Shown here: in pieces, positions 35,301 through 46,812 of the stretch | How the letters are laid out: each line of letters opens with the position of its first letter | Position numbering within the stretch: the first letter of the stretch is position 1 | From: Pseudevernia furfuracea | Lineage: Eukaryota; Ascomycota; Lecanoromycetes; Lecanorales; Parmeliaceae | Length of the DNA: 64,000 bases | Direction: 5' to 3' | NCBI GenBank assembly: GCA_022315425.1 | Contig: JAIUPT010000017.1 | Coordinates: forward strand, 744,001-808,000 | The notes under the pieces: generated by a model | Seen by the model: the letters and a program-made list of their open reading frames with translations, nothing else | Told to the model about the DNA's origin: nothing | Database searches by the model: none | Translations under genes and position numbers: made by a program

Positions 35301-37819
35301 CTATTTCTCTTCTTTGAAAAAGACATGTTCTTATAATTATATTAGAGTCGTTCGTTATATATATAGAAAGAAGAATAGAAAGTAGAAAATATGATGTTAA
35401 GAAATCGACGCTATCTTTTTTTATTATAATATTAATTCTTAATTACTTTAATAACGTCTTGACAATATTACGTCGTTAATATAACGTTATACGATCGTAG
35501 AGATATTAAAATGATCTTTATTAATAAAGAGTTAAAGAAATAATAATTATTAATGATTTTTAATATAAATAATTTACGATCGAAGAAGAAAATCGTTAAA
35601 TGAAGATTTCTTATTAATTAATAGACGACTCGAATCGATAGTTGCGTATTAAAGACGATATATCGTTGCTTTCTTAGTTTCGACGTAACGTTTATTTTTT
35701 ATTATAATATTATTGATCTAATTAGATATTTCAAAGTTATTATTAAAGATATAATAGTGTTTAGAAAGTATTAAGAAGACTTATAAGATTAGAGAAATCT
35801 ATAAAACGAACGCTTAGTCGAATAGTGAATAAAAAAATTCTAAGAGTGAAACGTAGATCTGAGACTGATTTTTTGATAATATTATTAGACGTCGAATCGT
35901 CTAACGAAGGGCCTTGAGATATTTCTTATAAAATTCTTCGACGACGTCTTTGACGTTATCGAACTCGCTCTTATTGACGTTATATCATATAAGATCTTTA
36001 TCGAATTCTTTTTAATTGACTTAATATTTAAGTCGACTCTAAGACTTCTTAAAAGCGAGAATATCGTCTATGATCTATTCTTTTAAGTCGTTAATTATTA
36101 TTAACTCAAATAAAGAATTCTTTTAATTTGATAAAGAATCTATAACAATTAGACTTAGTAATTTGAAACTAAAAACGTTATATATTCATATAGATTTGAG
36201 TAGTTTTAGTCTATACGACGAATTATTAAGATCTTAATCTTAAATGAATTATATTTCTTGTTATCAAGTTTCTTAAAAGATCGAATATTAATAATATTTT
36301 TATTATTAAGAAAGATTAAATCTTCTTTTTTAAATTTGACGTTTAGATTATATTAATTTATCTAAGCAATTATAACTCTCTAAGCTTTATTTATATTATT
36401 TCGTATATATTTTAAGATCTTTTATATATTATTAATAATGTCTTCGATCTTGATAACGTTTAGACGTTTTTAAATAATAGCGTAGATCGTAAAGTTCTTA
36501 TTAACGCTTATACGTAAATGAAATTCTTTATTAATATAAAATAAAATAACTTCGATAAACGACGAGACTTCGTCGTTGTCTACGAATTTCGTTATAAATA
36601 TTCACTTAGCTTAGTCGTTTTATATATAGTTATAATAGATTCATAAATAACGTTTAAGATCTTGATTGTTACGTTTCGTCTAATCGTCTATCTGAGAGTA
36701 AATTGTGATAAATAGTTTAATTATAATATCAAGATATATATAAAAATAATAAATTAAGAGTCTCGATTCGATATTATTAATAACGATAGTTCGTGAAGGC
36801 GAAAGATATTTAATTAACGAGTATTTTCATAGTGTACTCGACTAAGATATCTTCGTTAGTAATAGTGTATAAAATATAGTAACGTTTTTTGATTAATCGA
36901 TTTATTACGAGAAAAATAACGTTATACTCTTTCGATTATAATAGCTCGACGATAAAATTTATAAATATGTTTTATTAACGTTTCTATGAGATTGAGAGAG
37001 ATTAAATGAAATCGTATTCGCGATCTTTACACGTCTTGAATCTCTGAAATTTATAATAGTTACAAATATAAGTAATTACGATATTCTTTATATCTCGTTA
37101 ATAGTATTCACGACGAAGTAACTCGTATATTTAATTAATTTTTAAATAATCGTAAGCGAGTTAATTATAAATCTCGATAATGAAATTAGTGTATATTTGT
37201 TAAGGAATTTATAGTCTATTCTTATGATATAGTATATCGTAGTTTATCGAGTATTTGATTAAGATAATATTATTTAGTTTCTTCTTATCTTCGACAATAG
37301 CGTTACGAATCTTAAAGCACTTTTTATTATTCTTGTTAACAATAACTACTTTATAATAAATGAGGTTATTAATTATATTAATAGCGTATTTCGTATCGTC
37401 GAGCTTTAAGCGATTCGAGATTAGAATAATTTGATATTATTATCGAATTCTTTCATCGTTAAAATTGCTTAATTTTGATTTAGTTATTTTAATAAGAGCC
37501 TCTATCTTAACGTTTTGTGAATTAGAACTACAAACGATTTTGATATTATATTCGAAAAGTATATTCAAATAACGAATCTATCGACGGCTAAGATCTCTTT
37601 TCTCGACGAAGTATATTAGATCTTTATAATTCGTAAAGATCTTAATTGAGACGTCGATACATTTTAATTCTAATCGTTAATGCTCGAGATAACGAATAAT
37701 AATTAATAATTTCTTATTGTAGATTTAATAGTTATATTTTATCGAAATAAGATTTTTGTTATAAAAAGTCATCGATTGTAAGATTCTCTCGTCGTTATAT
37801 TAAAAAAGAATATTATTAT

Positions 37820-38031
37820 TGTCATGGATTCAGGTCCGCAGTCCGGTACTGTGGCCTAATATCATTGCCACCAAGATTCAGCCCTATGGCTCAGCCCTAC
37901 ATTAGCGCGTCAAGTCACGGCCTTCTACTTCTACGAATACATGCATGCACTTGTACATAGAATTTCCATAGTTAGAATTCTATTCAAATCACATTTAAAT
38001 ACTATTTCAGTTCTACATGTAGTCTCTGACA
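37820..38031. repeat. solo LTR of a different family, unmutated
   Basis: 212 bp beginning TGTCATGGATTCAGG and ending AGTCTCTGACA, flanked by the 5-bp duplication ATTAT. Removing it and one ATTAT restores exactly the sequence expected from the first gypsy copy (TTATTATTAACGTAATC). Its GC content is normal and it contains many CpA, so it inserted after the host copy was mutated. Confidence 0.88.
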
Positions 38032-38548
38032 ATTATTAACGTAATCGAAAGAGTCGATCTCGAATATAATTTCTTTAAATCTATCAAAATAACGCAGAAC
38101 TAAGATCTAAGTAATTATTATTTTTAGTTAATTAAATGCTTATTAATATATAATAGATTACTTAAATATAACGTTTTTACGTGTAAGACGAATTAATAAT
38201 TTAATAATCTTTAAGAAGTCTTTGATAAATCGTTTATAAAAGTTATAAAAGTCGACGAATAACTGAGTTTTCTTAAGATTAATCGATATACGTTAGTCGA
38301 TCACTACGTTAATCTTATTTAAGTTTATTCGTAAATCTTCGATAGATATAAAAAGTCTTAAGAATTTGATTTCTTAAACGTGAAATTCGCACTTGAGAAT
38401 ATTTATTTAAAGATCGATCTCTCGTAGTCTTTAAAGAATAAGTCAAATATGTTTGACGTGTTTCTTCTTTATTTTGCTATAAATAAGAATATCGTTTAAA
38501 TATATCTAATAGAAGTTATTGAGATAGTCGAATACGATATTATTTATA

Positions 38549-39411
38549 TACAAGTATAGGCCCACGAATTAAATTCGTGATACGATATTAAAATTAATCT
38601 AAATTAACTTAAGACTTAAGTCGTAAAAAAAAGAAAAAACTCTTTTAGAAAATATTAAATTTGATTAATATTTTAAATAGCTTTTTTTCTACTTTTTTTT
38701 TAAGATTATTATAATACGATTTACGATTTAATTTAATTAATTTATTTTATTTTTTGTATTTTTTTGACGCAGCTCGAATTCGAATTCTACAATTTACAAA
38801 TTTACAAATTTAATCGTTTTATCATTTTATCACTACATGAAAAAATTTCACTACTAAAATATATATCGAACATCTAGTTCGTCAACGCTAAAAACCTTCA
38901 ACTTATAATCTATTAATAACTATAAGATCGATTTCAAAAATTCTTGATTCTCTGAATAGCGCAAATAAGTCTTCACAATTAAAAAAAAAATCTCAAAAAA
39001 GTAATAGAAAAGTAAAAAGTTATTCAAAATATAAGACTTGTACGCACAAATTTTTTCGAGGCCGCGCATTCGTCAAGAAGTAAGCGATCGGGCAGCGATA
39101 TTTGAATTCTACTTTACTTTATCAATAATAGACCAAATTTGATAATTTTTGCAGCGTTGAAATGCGCAAGTTAAATTCTATAATTGATGAAAGTTTAAAG
39201 AAACTATATGCAGAGGGTATAAAATAATTGAAGTTGCGAAAAGGTCTCATCAAATTTTTTGATGAGGGCGCTCGAAAGATCTAGCGAGCTGACAAAGCGA
39301 GTCTAATCAAAAAGCGTAGATCTGTCGAGGTTTACATTGACTACAGTTCGCTGCACATACAAATATAAGATTTTTTAGCTCAGCCCTGTCTTATTCTATT
39401 ATTTATATATT
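38549..39411 (+). repeat. family A repeat, long form
   Basis: Begins ACAAGTATAGGCCCACGAAT and ends near TCTATTATTTATATATTA. It is the least mutated long copy in the window (retains CGAGGCCGCG, GAGGGCGCTCG), and serves as a reference for copies 1, 2 and the one at 45.9 kb. No open frame. Confidence 0.75.
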
Positions 39412-39742
39412 ATAAATAATTTCGAACTTATTAATTAATTCGAATAATAATATTTGATATTTATTAAAATAGTAAGTATTTTATAATTAATCTCGTTTTT
39501 ATTATATTATCTAAAGTTAGAAAAGAATTATTTATTATATTATTAAGAGATTTAAAGTTTATTAAAGATTTATATATAAAGATACGTTTATAAATTAAGA
39601 ATATTAAATTTAAAATACTTTATTATCGTAGTTTAAGAAGTAAATATAACAATAAATAATAATATATATATCGTACTTCTTTCGCTTTATTTAATTTAAA
39701 CGATTTATATACTTTATTTTAATATATTTAATCTTTTATTTA

Positions 39743-40177
39743 TACGCTACGCAATAAAACGAGATAAAGCGAGTTTTTAAATATCGTATCTCGTCTCGAC
39801 ATTAAGACGATATCTTAATAAACTTTAAATATCTTTAAAGGATTTCTTTGAACTTTTAATTTTACGTATTAAGATTAAAATAAAATAAAGTATAAAGTTA
39901 ATATTTTAATTAAAATTAAAGTATAACGTAACGTTACTTAAAAAGATAATTAAAAAGTTGCGCGAATTAATATTTAAAAAGTCGTTACGAGAATAACGAT
40001 CTCGTGTTAATTTAATTAAGAGACTTAACGAGATAACGAAATCATTTCGAATAAATTAATATTAAGATAAGATAAGATAAGATTTTTAAAAAACTCGAAA
40101 ACTTGTTTCGATATTTTATTTTAAATTCGATTTAATACGAAATCTCGTCGAAACGTCTCGCTTCGTTACGTAACGTA
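39743..40177. repeat. MITE family B copy 1
   Basis: 435 bp with terminal inverted repeats: TACGCTACGCAATAAAACGA at the left and, in reverse complement, TACGTTACGTAACGAAGCGA at the right. Interior matches the copies at 47.9 and 59.5 kb (AAAGATAATTAAAAAG, AATTCGAAAACTCG-type blocks). RIP-mutated; non-coding. Confidence 0.72.
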
Positions 40178-40681
40178 TTTATTTATAATTAATTTTATAT
40201 TATAATATATTATAATAATAAATAAGCTCTTTTATTTTATATAATAAAAGAGCGAATATTTATTATAAAGTCTATAATTAACGTCGATTATAATCGAATT
40301 CTAAGTTAAATATTTTTTATTCTTAAGAGATCTCAAATTAAATCTTTTTAAGAAATACGCGATTTCGAAATCAATTCTCGAAATTCTAATAATACGTTTT
40401 AGAAATTTAATTCGTAAGTCTATACTTATTATTTATATTAAAGTAATTAATTTAATTTAAAGATAAATTTAATATTAAAAAGTATTATATTTTTATTTTA
40501 AAAGAGAAACTAATATTTAAGAAAGTTTAATTAATTAAATACTTACGAAAGAAAAAAGACGTTTAAGATAAGAATACGAATAATATTATATATTAGACTA
40601 ACTTATATAATATATATATATAAGATAAACTAGAATTATATAGTAATATAAACTTAATAAAGATATATATATTAAATATAA

Positions 40682-41094
40682 TTAATATATATAAAAGAAT
40701 AAGATAGAGCTGAGTTAGAAAATCTTATATTTATATATATAACGAATTATAATTAATAATAATCTCGTTAGTTTTACGCTTTTCGATTAGACTCGCTTTA
40801 TTAACTCATTAGATCTTTTGAGCGCTCTTATTAAAAAATTTAATAAGATTTTCTTATAACTTTAATTATTTTATATTCTTTATATATAATTTTCTTTTAA
40901 ACTCTTAAATTATAGAATTAATTTTACGTATTTTAACGTTATTAAAATTATTAAATTCGATCTATTATTAATAGAATAAAGTAGAACTTCAATCTCGTTA
41001 CTTAACCGCTTAATCTCGAAGCTTTCGAAATCTTAATTAACTTTCGAAATTTAAGAACACGTTTTACGAATTTAATTCGAAAGTCTATACTTAT
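40682..41094 (-). repeat. family A repeat, short form
   Basis: Starts TTAATATATATAAAAGAA and ends AATTCGAAAGTCTATACTT. Lacks the roughly 450-bp interior of the long form; instead AAGAACACGTTTTACGAATT joins directly to the left part. Confidence 0.7.
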
Positions 41095-41597
41095 ATATCT
41101 ATAATAAGACTAATTCTTAAGAAAGAAAAATAAGAAACTCGAGAATATAATTCTCTTAAGCTTCTCACGTTAAGAATTCGCTTAATATACGTATATTAAG
41201 CGATTCGATTACGCTCGATAATTTTCGATCTATATATAATAACTATCTTTATAAGTCTATTACTAATATTATATATATACGAGAAATTAATATAGAGTTT
41301 AAAAGAGTTTTTAAAAGTAAATAAAGTATTAAAAGAATTATAGTATTATTTTAAGACGAATAGTATAAGAGAAGAGAACGACGACTTAAGCGAGTTTAAT
41401 TACTAATATAAACTCGCATTTTAAAGATAAATAAGTTTACTTACTACATATAAGAGTATCTCGATAATAGAATAGTTTAACTCGCAAGCATGCTATCGTA
41501 ATTACGGCTTTCGAGTCGTTAGTAATTCAAGTCGCAGAATATAGGCCGGTAGCATTAAGGGCGGAACGACCGCAAGCGGGCCTGCCACGATTACCAG

Positions 41598-43393
41598 CTA
41601 TCCACCCTCCGTTACACAACAATATTTTGACAAAATCTGCTTGTTGAACCAAGCTTGATAGTCGTCAATACCCCAATCAGCGCATCGGCATAGCCTATCT
41701 AGAATCTGATAGATGCCCAGAAGGCTTTTCGTTGTACCCATTTCGATTGGGCCAACAAACTTGCACTTGAAACCGCCGTTACCGCCGTCTTCGGGGGCGT
41801 ATACCATGTGTAGATTCCAGATGTCGCCCTCGATTTCAATGGCGAATACTGGCATATCCAGACTGTATCCTTCATTCTTGCGCTTCGTGAACTCGGCTGC
41901 GATCCAGGTGCCGAGTTGGATAAGCGGATCCCTGTTGGTGTTTGGCCTCTTGACCTCGACGTTTAGGAACATGGGAATAAAGTTGACAAAGCTGGCCGTT
42001 TGGTTGATGCTTGGTATTCCATCGCTGAAGACCCCTGACTTCAAGGCCTCACGCTTTTTCAACGGTAGATCGAGGCCGATAGCAGCGTCGATACGCTTGT
42101 CTAGGTCCTTGAACACGGAGTCTGGAGATGTCGGGCAGAGCGTGCTGGGGCTAATCTCGACTGAGGTACTGAAGTTGAAGGTCGTCAGACAGAGGATAGA
42201 GACAGTAAATTCGAGGGAAGGCTTACAGATCAACTACCTCCAGTCTAGCATTCTCTTTTTGATATCTTTGCAATCGGCGTACTAGATTAAGTAGGGGACT
42301 GACGACGACTGAGATCCAATGAGCTTCCGTGCAACCGCTATGACGGTAATTTTTGGCCGAGCTAAGAACATCCGAGATTGCCAACTTCATAAGAGCATAG
42401 TCGTCCACTGCGTACTTGGTCTGAGGGGCGCCAAAGCAAGAATCCGGTATTGACGGCCTTGTCTTATTGGGAGTGTCAACATCCTTTTCAATTTGCGTCT
42501 ATCACCAAGCACGGTTAGCAAAGCAAAGGCGCTGGTCCAATAAAAAGATTGCTCGCCTTGAACGTAGACGGGATGATTTTGCGGCCATCACAGTTGATAT
42601 GATGCCAAAGCTTCTGAAGCATTCCTTTGAGGTCTCCGTTCTCATTCGTGTCCTCCAAAGTTCGAAAGGTGATACCAGGTACCATGAACTCCATCCGCTC
42701 CCTCTTGTCCACAGGAATGAGAGCCTTCGACGGCGAGCCCGACTTCCTGCAGCGCGAACTTGATGCCTTGGATGGCGTGGTCCGAGTCGATGAATCAGAC
42801 GGAAATTTGGCGGCACCTTCACCAAGCAACATTCGCTGCGATGATTTTATCCCACTCCCAAAGTGCCCCAGGCTTGGCACCTCTTTTTTCTGCACTGTAT
42901 CTCCGGGAGCGTCGTCAAATCTATCCTCCTCTTTTGTTTTGCTCGTGGCTTTGCGATGCTTCCGAGATACCCCAGTAGCAACACCTTCGTTGTCTTCCAC
43001 TCTTGGTCTGTCATCCGCTGGCGTTGACCGTGTCGCTATTTTGATTCGCGCGGATTGTCGGGTATTGGTATCAGAGCTGTCCGGCATCTTGCGCTTTAGA
43101 TTGAAACGAGTGGGAGAAAGTTGGTTGCCGTGAGCTGGCTGTAGGGGCAGGATCGTGGATCGAGGGTGTCGAGTAGGGTAGGAGGCAGGAGAGAGAATAG
43201 ACGACGTTGGACTTGGGTCAATGGAGCGTTCTGATGGTGGCGGTGCTACTTGATCAAGCCAAATGTGAACGGCGCTGCTGGTCTTTGGCTCTCCCACTTG
43301 CGCTTGTGCTCGTGCTTGTGCTTGCGCTTGCAGTCTTTCAAAGGTGTCGGGCAATTTGAGGTGATTCCTGGTTCGGTATAGACGATTCACCAT
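41598..43393 (-). CDS. PD-(D/E)XK nuclease-like orphan protein
   Basis: Three exons: 42557-43393, 42227-42498 and 41598-42168. Phases agree and give 559 residues. Intron 2 has a GTAAGC donor and CTGAC branch; intron 1 has an AAG|GCGAGC donor (GC-AG type) and CTAAC branch. The start is the ATG at 43393. The N-terminus has a QAQAQARAQAQ run and a disordered Ser/Pro/Lys region. The C-terminus has MFLNVEVKRPN, with E-V-K near residues 441-443 as the (D/E)XK pair, followed by LIQLGTWIAAEF and PVFAIEIEGDIWNLHMVYA. This matches the large fungal family annotated as PD-(D/E)XK nuclease-like (PDDEXK_20). Activity is unproven for the family as far as I know. The gene lies at the edge of the transposon block, yet I see no premature stops. 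Confidence 0.82.
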
Positions 43394-43539
43394 TTTCAGC
43401 TTCTCCAACAGCGCAGTTCAAGATATGAAAATGACAGTGTCAGTGATAGTGATTCCACAATGTGGATGTGATAGTGCGAGTATATTGAACATAGTGCGTA
43501 GCCATAGCAACCGGATAAACCTTACTCTACTTATCAAAA

Positions 43540-43555
43540 TTAGGGTTAGGGTTAG
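43540..43555 (+). repeat. short interstitial telomere-type repeat
   Basis: TTAGGGTTAGGGTTAG, two and two-thirds units of the usual ascomycete telomere repeat. It lies 147 bp upstream of the PD-(D/E)XK gene start, in DNA of normal composition. Confidence 0.8.
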
Positions 43556-43679
43556 ACCGTATCTGCTATTCTGCTTACCGCGCTGCGCGATTCCCATCTC
43601 GCGTCTCTCTTGACCTTTCTTATTGATTGAGTCTATTACGAAGTATCATGCTTACAAGCTACAAGCTTAACAACTGACT

Positions 43680-44297
43680 ATGATAAGCAGTAGACTACAA
43701 ACTGAACAGAACGACGAGACTCATCTCTCTTCTACCTCTCATCACCGCATACCGGTTCAGCTTCCCGATCATCAACAGCATAGACTAGATAATGAAGTGA
43801 GTAGTACCCTCAGCTACAACTTACCATCAATCCAATCACTCCAGGGTACCCGTAAATCTCTTTATGCTACAGAGCCTAATTTTCATCTCTGTCTCCAGGC
43901 TTCCACAGACTTCACTCCTCCCTTAGAACTTGTTCAAGACCTCTCCAGTCATCAACATCTCAATTTCATCGTGTCTTCGGATTTTCCGAGAACGAAAACC
44001 CTTATCAGCAACGTGCCTCTCACAAAGCAGGCACAATCTCACAAGTCGATTCGTGGCTGCACGGCCATCAAGGGCCTCGACAAATACCTGTCTCCGCTAG
44101 TAATTTTTCAAAAGCTCAACCATCACTCAACAGCCGAGCATCAGAAGCAACCCTCGGAAGCCCAGAAAAGGAAAACGGTCTTCCGACGACGAAAGCAACA
44201 AGCTCAGTCTAGAAACACCCTGTCAACCTCTCACACAAGCCAATCTTCGAGTGCTCGCGGGAGACTTACCTCGAAAGCACGACACCATGTCTCATAA
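43680..44297 (+). CDS. hypothetical protein, Ser/Gln/His-rich (doubtful)
   Basis: 205 codons open from an ATG at 43680 after a CT-rich leader. The product is low-complexity, with a basic stretch (QKRKTVFRRRKQQAQS) near its end that could be a nuclear localisation signal. No family recognised. It overlaps the start of the next candidate in another frame, so it could equally be a long 5' UTR or first exon of that gene. The frame shows no RIP stops. Confidence 0.3.
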   Translation: MISSRLQTEQNDETHLSSTSHHRIPVQLPDHQQHRLDNEVSSTLSYNLPSIQSLQGTRKSLYATEPNFHLCLQASTDFTPPLELVQDLSSHQHLNFIVSSDFPRTKTLISNVPLTKQAQSHKSIRGCTAIKGLDKYLSPLVIFQKLNHHSTAEHQKQPSEAQKRKTVFRRRKQQAQSRNTLSTSHTSQSSSARGRLTSKARHHVS

Positions 44298-45272
44298 GAG
44301 TACCTCCACGACTGCTACCACTCAAGGGCTCTCGATTGCCATCCTACTCGCCATGAATCAGATACTTATGCAAGATGCGAGTATCCTTTCAACAGATGAT
44401 TATCGTACTATTTCGGCGACTGCAAGAACCCACCTCGCACGTGAGAGACACTCGCCAGAAAAGTATGCCAAAGCAGACGAGTTCAGCGCACTTGCAGGCA
44501 AATACAAAGCGCGGAGTGAGCAGACATTCATTGAGATGTTCTTTCTTCCCCTAACCCGACACGCTCGCAATGTCCGGATTGAAGATGACGATGACAATGA
44601 CGTAGAGCATCCTCTTTGAACGGAGCGCCCTTGGGCTGAGGACGGGTTGGACATTAACGTTTGTCAGCCCTTCCTCCGGGGTTCATTGCCAAAGGTTGAC
44701 ACCAGAGGCGATAAGAATTGGCAGAAACTTCTGGATACTCACGAGCGAATTAAAAACCCCTGTCCGGACCGGTGTTACGGACTTGCCCAAGAGGCCTTTA
44801 CCATGGAAGAATTTCGCATCAATTGCTCGCTCCACAAGTACACTGGCATCTCGAAAGGGATATTTCAAACCGTGTTGCGCTGGAAACCGTGTTGCGCTGG
44901 ACCCAAACACGGCTGGCATAGACGACGAATCATCCTCACACAGCCTCGTTTCGATGAGGTGAGTAAAGCTTCCGAGCGATCTCGTTTCTAGCTATTGAGC
45001 AAACTTCAAACCCCGGAAAGCGACCTGCAAAAGAAGCGACCTGCAAAAGCAGCGCTGACTCTGCAATTTGCTTTAGGTCATCAAATGAGGGCGCCCAACC
45101 AGAGTCGGAAACGTCCTCTGACGAGCCCGCGCTAGATCTCAGGCACAAACCTCCGGCAAAAGCTCCGTCGAACCCTCCACCACCCGCTGCCTCCCTGGGT
45201 CGACAGCCTGACAGAGCTTCTCAAAGCAAAGCAAGTCGTGGCCGGAAGCCTGCGGCCCTAGATATCACCTGA
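44287..45272 (+). pseudogene. hypothetical gene, probably broken by a 17-bp duplication
   Basis: From the ATG at 44287, 110 codons are open (GLSIAILLAMNQILMQDAS, acidic end EDDDDNDVEHPL). The 3' part is clearly coding: DDESSSHSLVSM, a 118-nt intron (GTGAGT donor near 44957, GCTGAC branch, TTTAG acceptor), then SSNEGAQPESETSSDEPALD to RGRKPAALDIT and a stop at 45272. Between them the frame is unclear. At 44873-44906 the 17-mer AAACCGTGTTGCGCTGG occurs twice in tandem and shifts the frame. Without one copy, frame 3 reads ERDISNRVALDPNTAGIDDE straight into the 3' part. No family recognised; acidic and proline-rich tail. Confidence 0.4.
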
Positions 45273-45920
45273 ACTGCGATGGAAAATGAGAAAGAAAGGA
45301 GGCGCATATAGCTCCTGGAGACTAGGAGGTGAAGTGGCTCATACGGAATAATGCATTGAGAAGAGCGAATGCGAAATAAAAGAAGCTACCGAGCATAGTA
45401 GCAATGTGCCGAGAACGGAGCTGAATGCACCCTCGTGGCAGGAAAGAGCTTTCAATTGATGCCGTCGCTGCTGTGTATGCGTCGATGAACGCGACGTGAA
45501 CACGCCGATAAGGCAATGATAGAGAGCTTACAGGATGTCATAGTGATAGATAGTAGTGACTCGAAATCAAGATAGCAGCCTTGAAAGAAAAGGAAAAGCG
45601 CCCTCCGATATCTTTCTTGATTGACACATCTTCTTGACTGCTTTCTCTTCTCTCTTTCGAAATGCGCGCTCTCTCTTGATTAATCCTTCCCATCTATAAG
45701 TATCTGTCTTCTCGCTATTTTCGAGTCTTCTTTTATTCATCACCGCTTTGTTAGCTTCAAAATACACATTTCAGTAGGTTATAGCCCTGTTTGACTCAAA
45801 TACTGATTGATCGTTCTTTTAGAAAGCGGGCCTTGGATAGTAAACGGATTTTTCAATCTCGTTGTGATTAATGAATTTCTATTAATGGATACGATCTACT
45901 CTATATCCTTTTAAGATAAG
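45273..45920. other. intergenic, no supported gene
   Basis: Transition from normal composition to AT-rich DNA. A lysine/arginine-rich minus-strand open stretch near 45567-45767 has no supporting evidence. Confidence 0.4.
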
Positions 45921-46124
45921 ACAAGGTTAGGCCCACGAATTAAATTCGTGATACGATATTAAAATTGAATTAAATTAAATTAAGATTTGAGTCGTAAAAA
46001 AAGTAAAAAACTATTTTAGAGAATTTTAAATTTAATTAGTATTTGAGATAGATTTGTTTTGATATTTTTTATTTATATAATTTTTATAATTTTTATAATT
46101 TCTTTTATTACGTTTTTCAATTTA

Positions 46125-46159
<35 letters not shown>

Positions 46160-46812
46160 CGACGTAGCTCGAATTCGAATTCTATATTTTATAAATTTAT
46201 AAATTTAATCGTTTTATTATTTTATCGCTACATGAAAGAAAATCACTATTAAAATATATGTTAAATGTCTAATTTCTCAAAGCTCTCAAAGCTAAAAACC
46301 TTCAATCTACAATTTATTAATAACTATAAGATTAATTCTAAAAATTCTCGATTTTCTAAATAGCGCAAATAAGTCTTCACAATTGAAAAAAAAAATCTCA
46401 AAAAAGTAATAGAAAAGTAAAAAGTTATTCAAAATATAAGACTTGTACGCACAAATTTTTCCGAGGCCGCGTATCCCTCATTATCAAGAAGTAAGCGACC
46501 GAGCAACGATATTAAAATCCTACTTTATTTTATTAATAAGAAGTCAAATTTGATAATTCTTATAACGTTAAAATGCGTACGTTGAGCTCTATAATCTACG
46601 AAAATTTAAAGAAATCATATAGAGAGAGAATAGAGTGATTGAAGTTATAAAAAGAAATCATTAAATTTTTTGATAAGAGTGCTCGAAAGACCTAACGAAC
46701 TAACAAAGCGAGTCTAGTTAAAAAGCGTAGAACTAACGATTTGATTATTAACTACATATATAAATTAAGATTTTTTAGCTTAGCTCTATCTTATTCTTTT
46801 ATATATATTAAT
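45921..46812 (+). repeat. family A repeat, long form
   Basis: Starts ACAAGGTTAGGCCCACGAAT, contains a poly-T run at 46130-46159 and the shared block AAGACTTGTACGCACAAATT, and ends TTATTCTTTTATATATATTA. Counterpart of the poly-A-bearing copy 2 at 18.4/26.3 kb. Confidence 0.75.

Larger units (their letters stand above)
35095..38549 (-). mobile_element. second Ty3/gypsy copy, 5'-truncated and strongly RIP-mutated
   Basis: Starts with a 206-bp LTR (35095-35300) homologous to the 19.06 kb LTR, then follows the internal sequence of the complete copy in the same orientation until about 38549, a point inside the RT region (aligned with about 22320 in the first copy). There a family A repeat begins. 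It has many more C-to-T/G-to-A changes than the first copy, and almost no open frame survives. It is interrupted by the solo LTR at 37820-38031. Confidence 0.85.

Noticed and set aside
42467..43133. Plus-strand open frames across the PD-(D/E)XK gene
   Set aside because: They are antisense shadows of the minus-strand exons, which have agreeing introns and a family motif.
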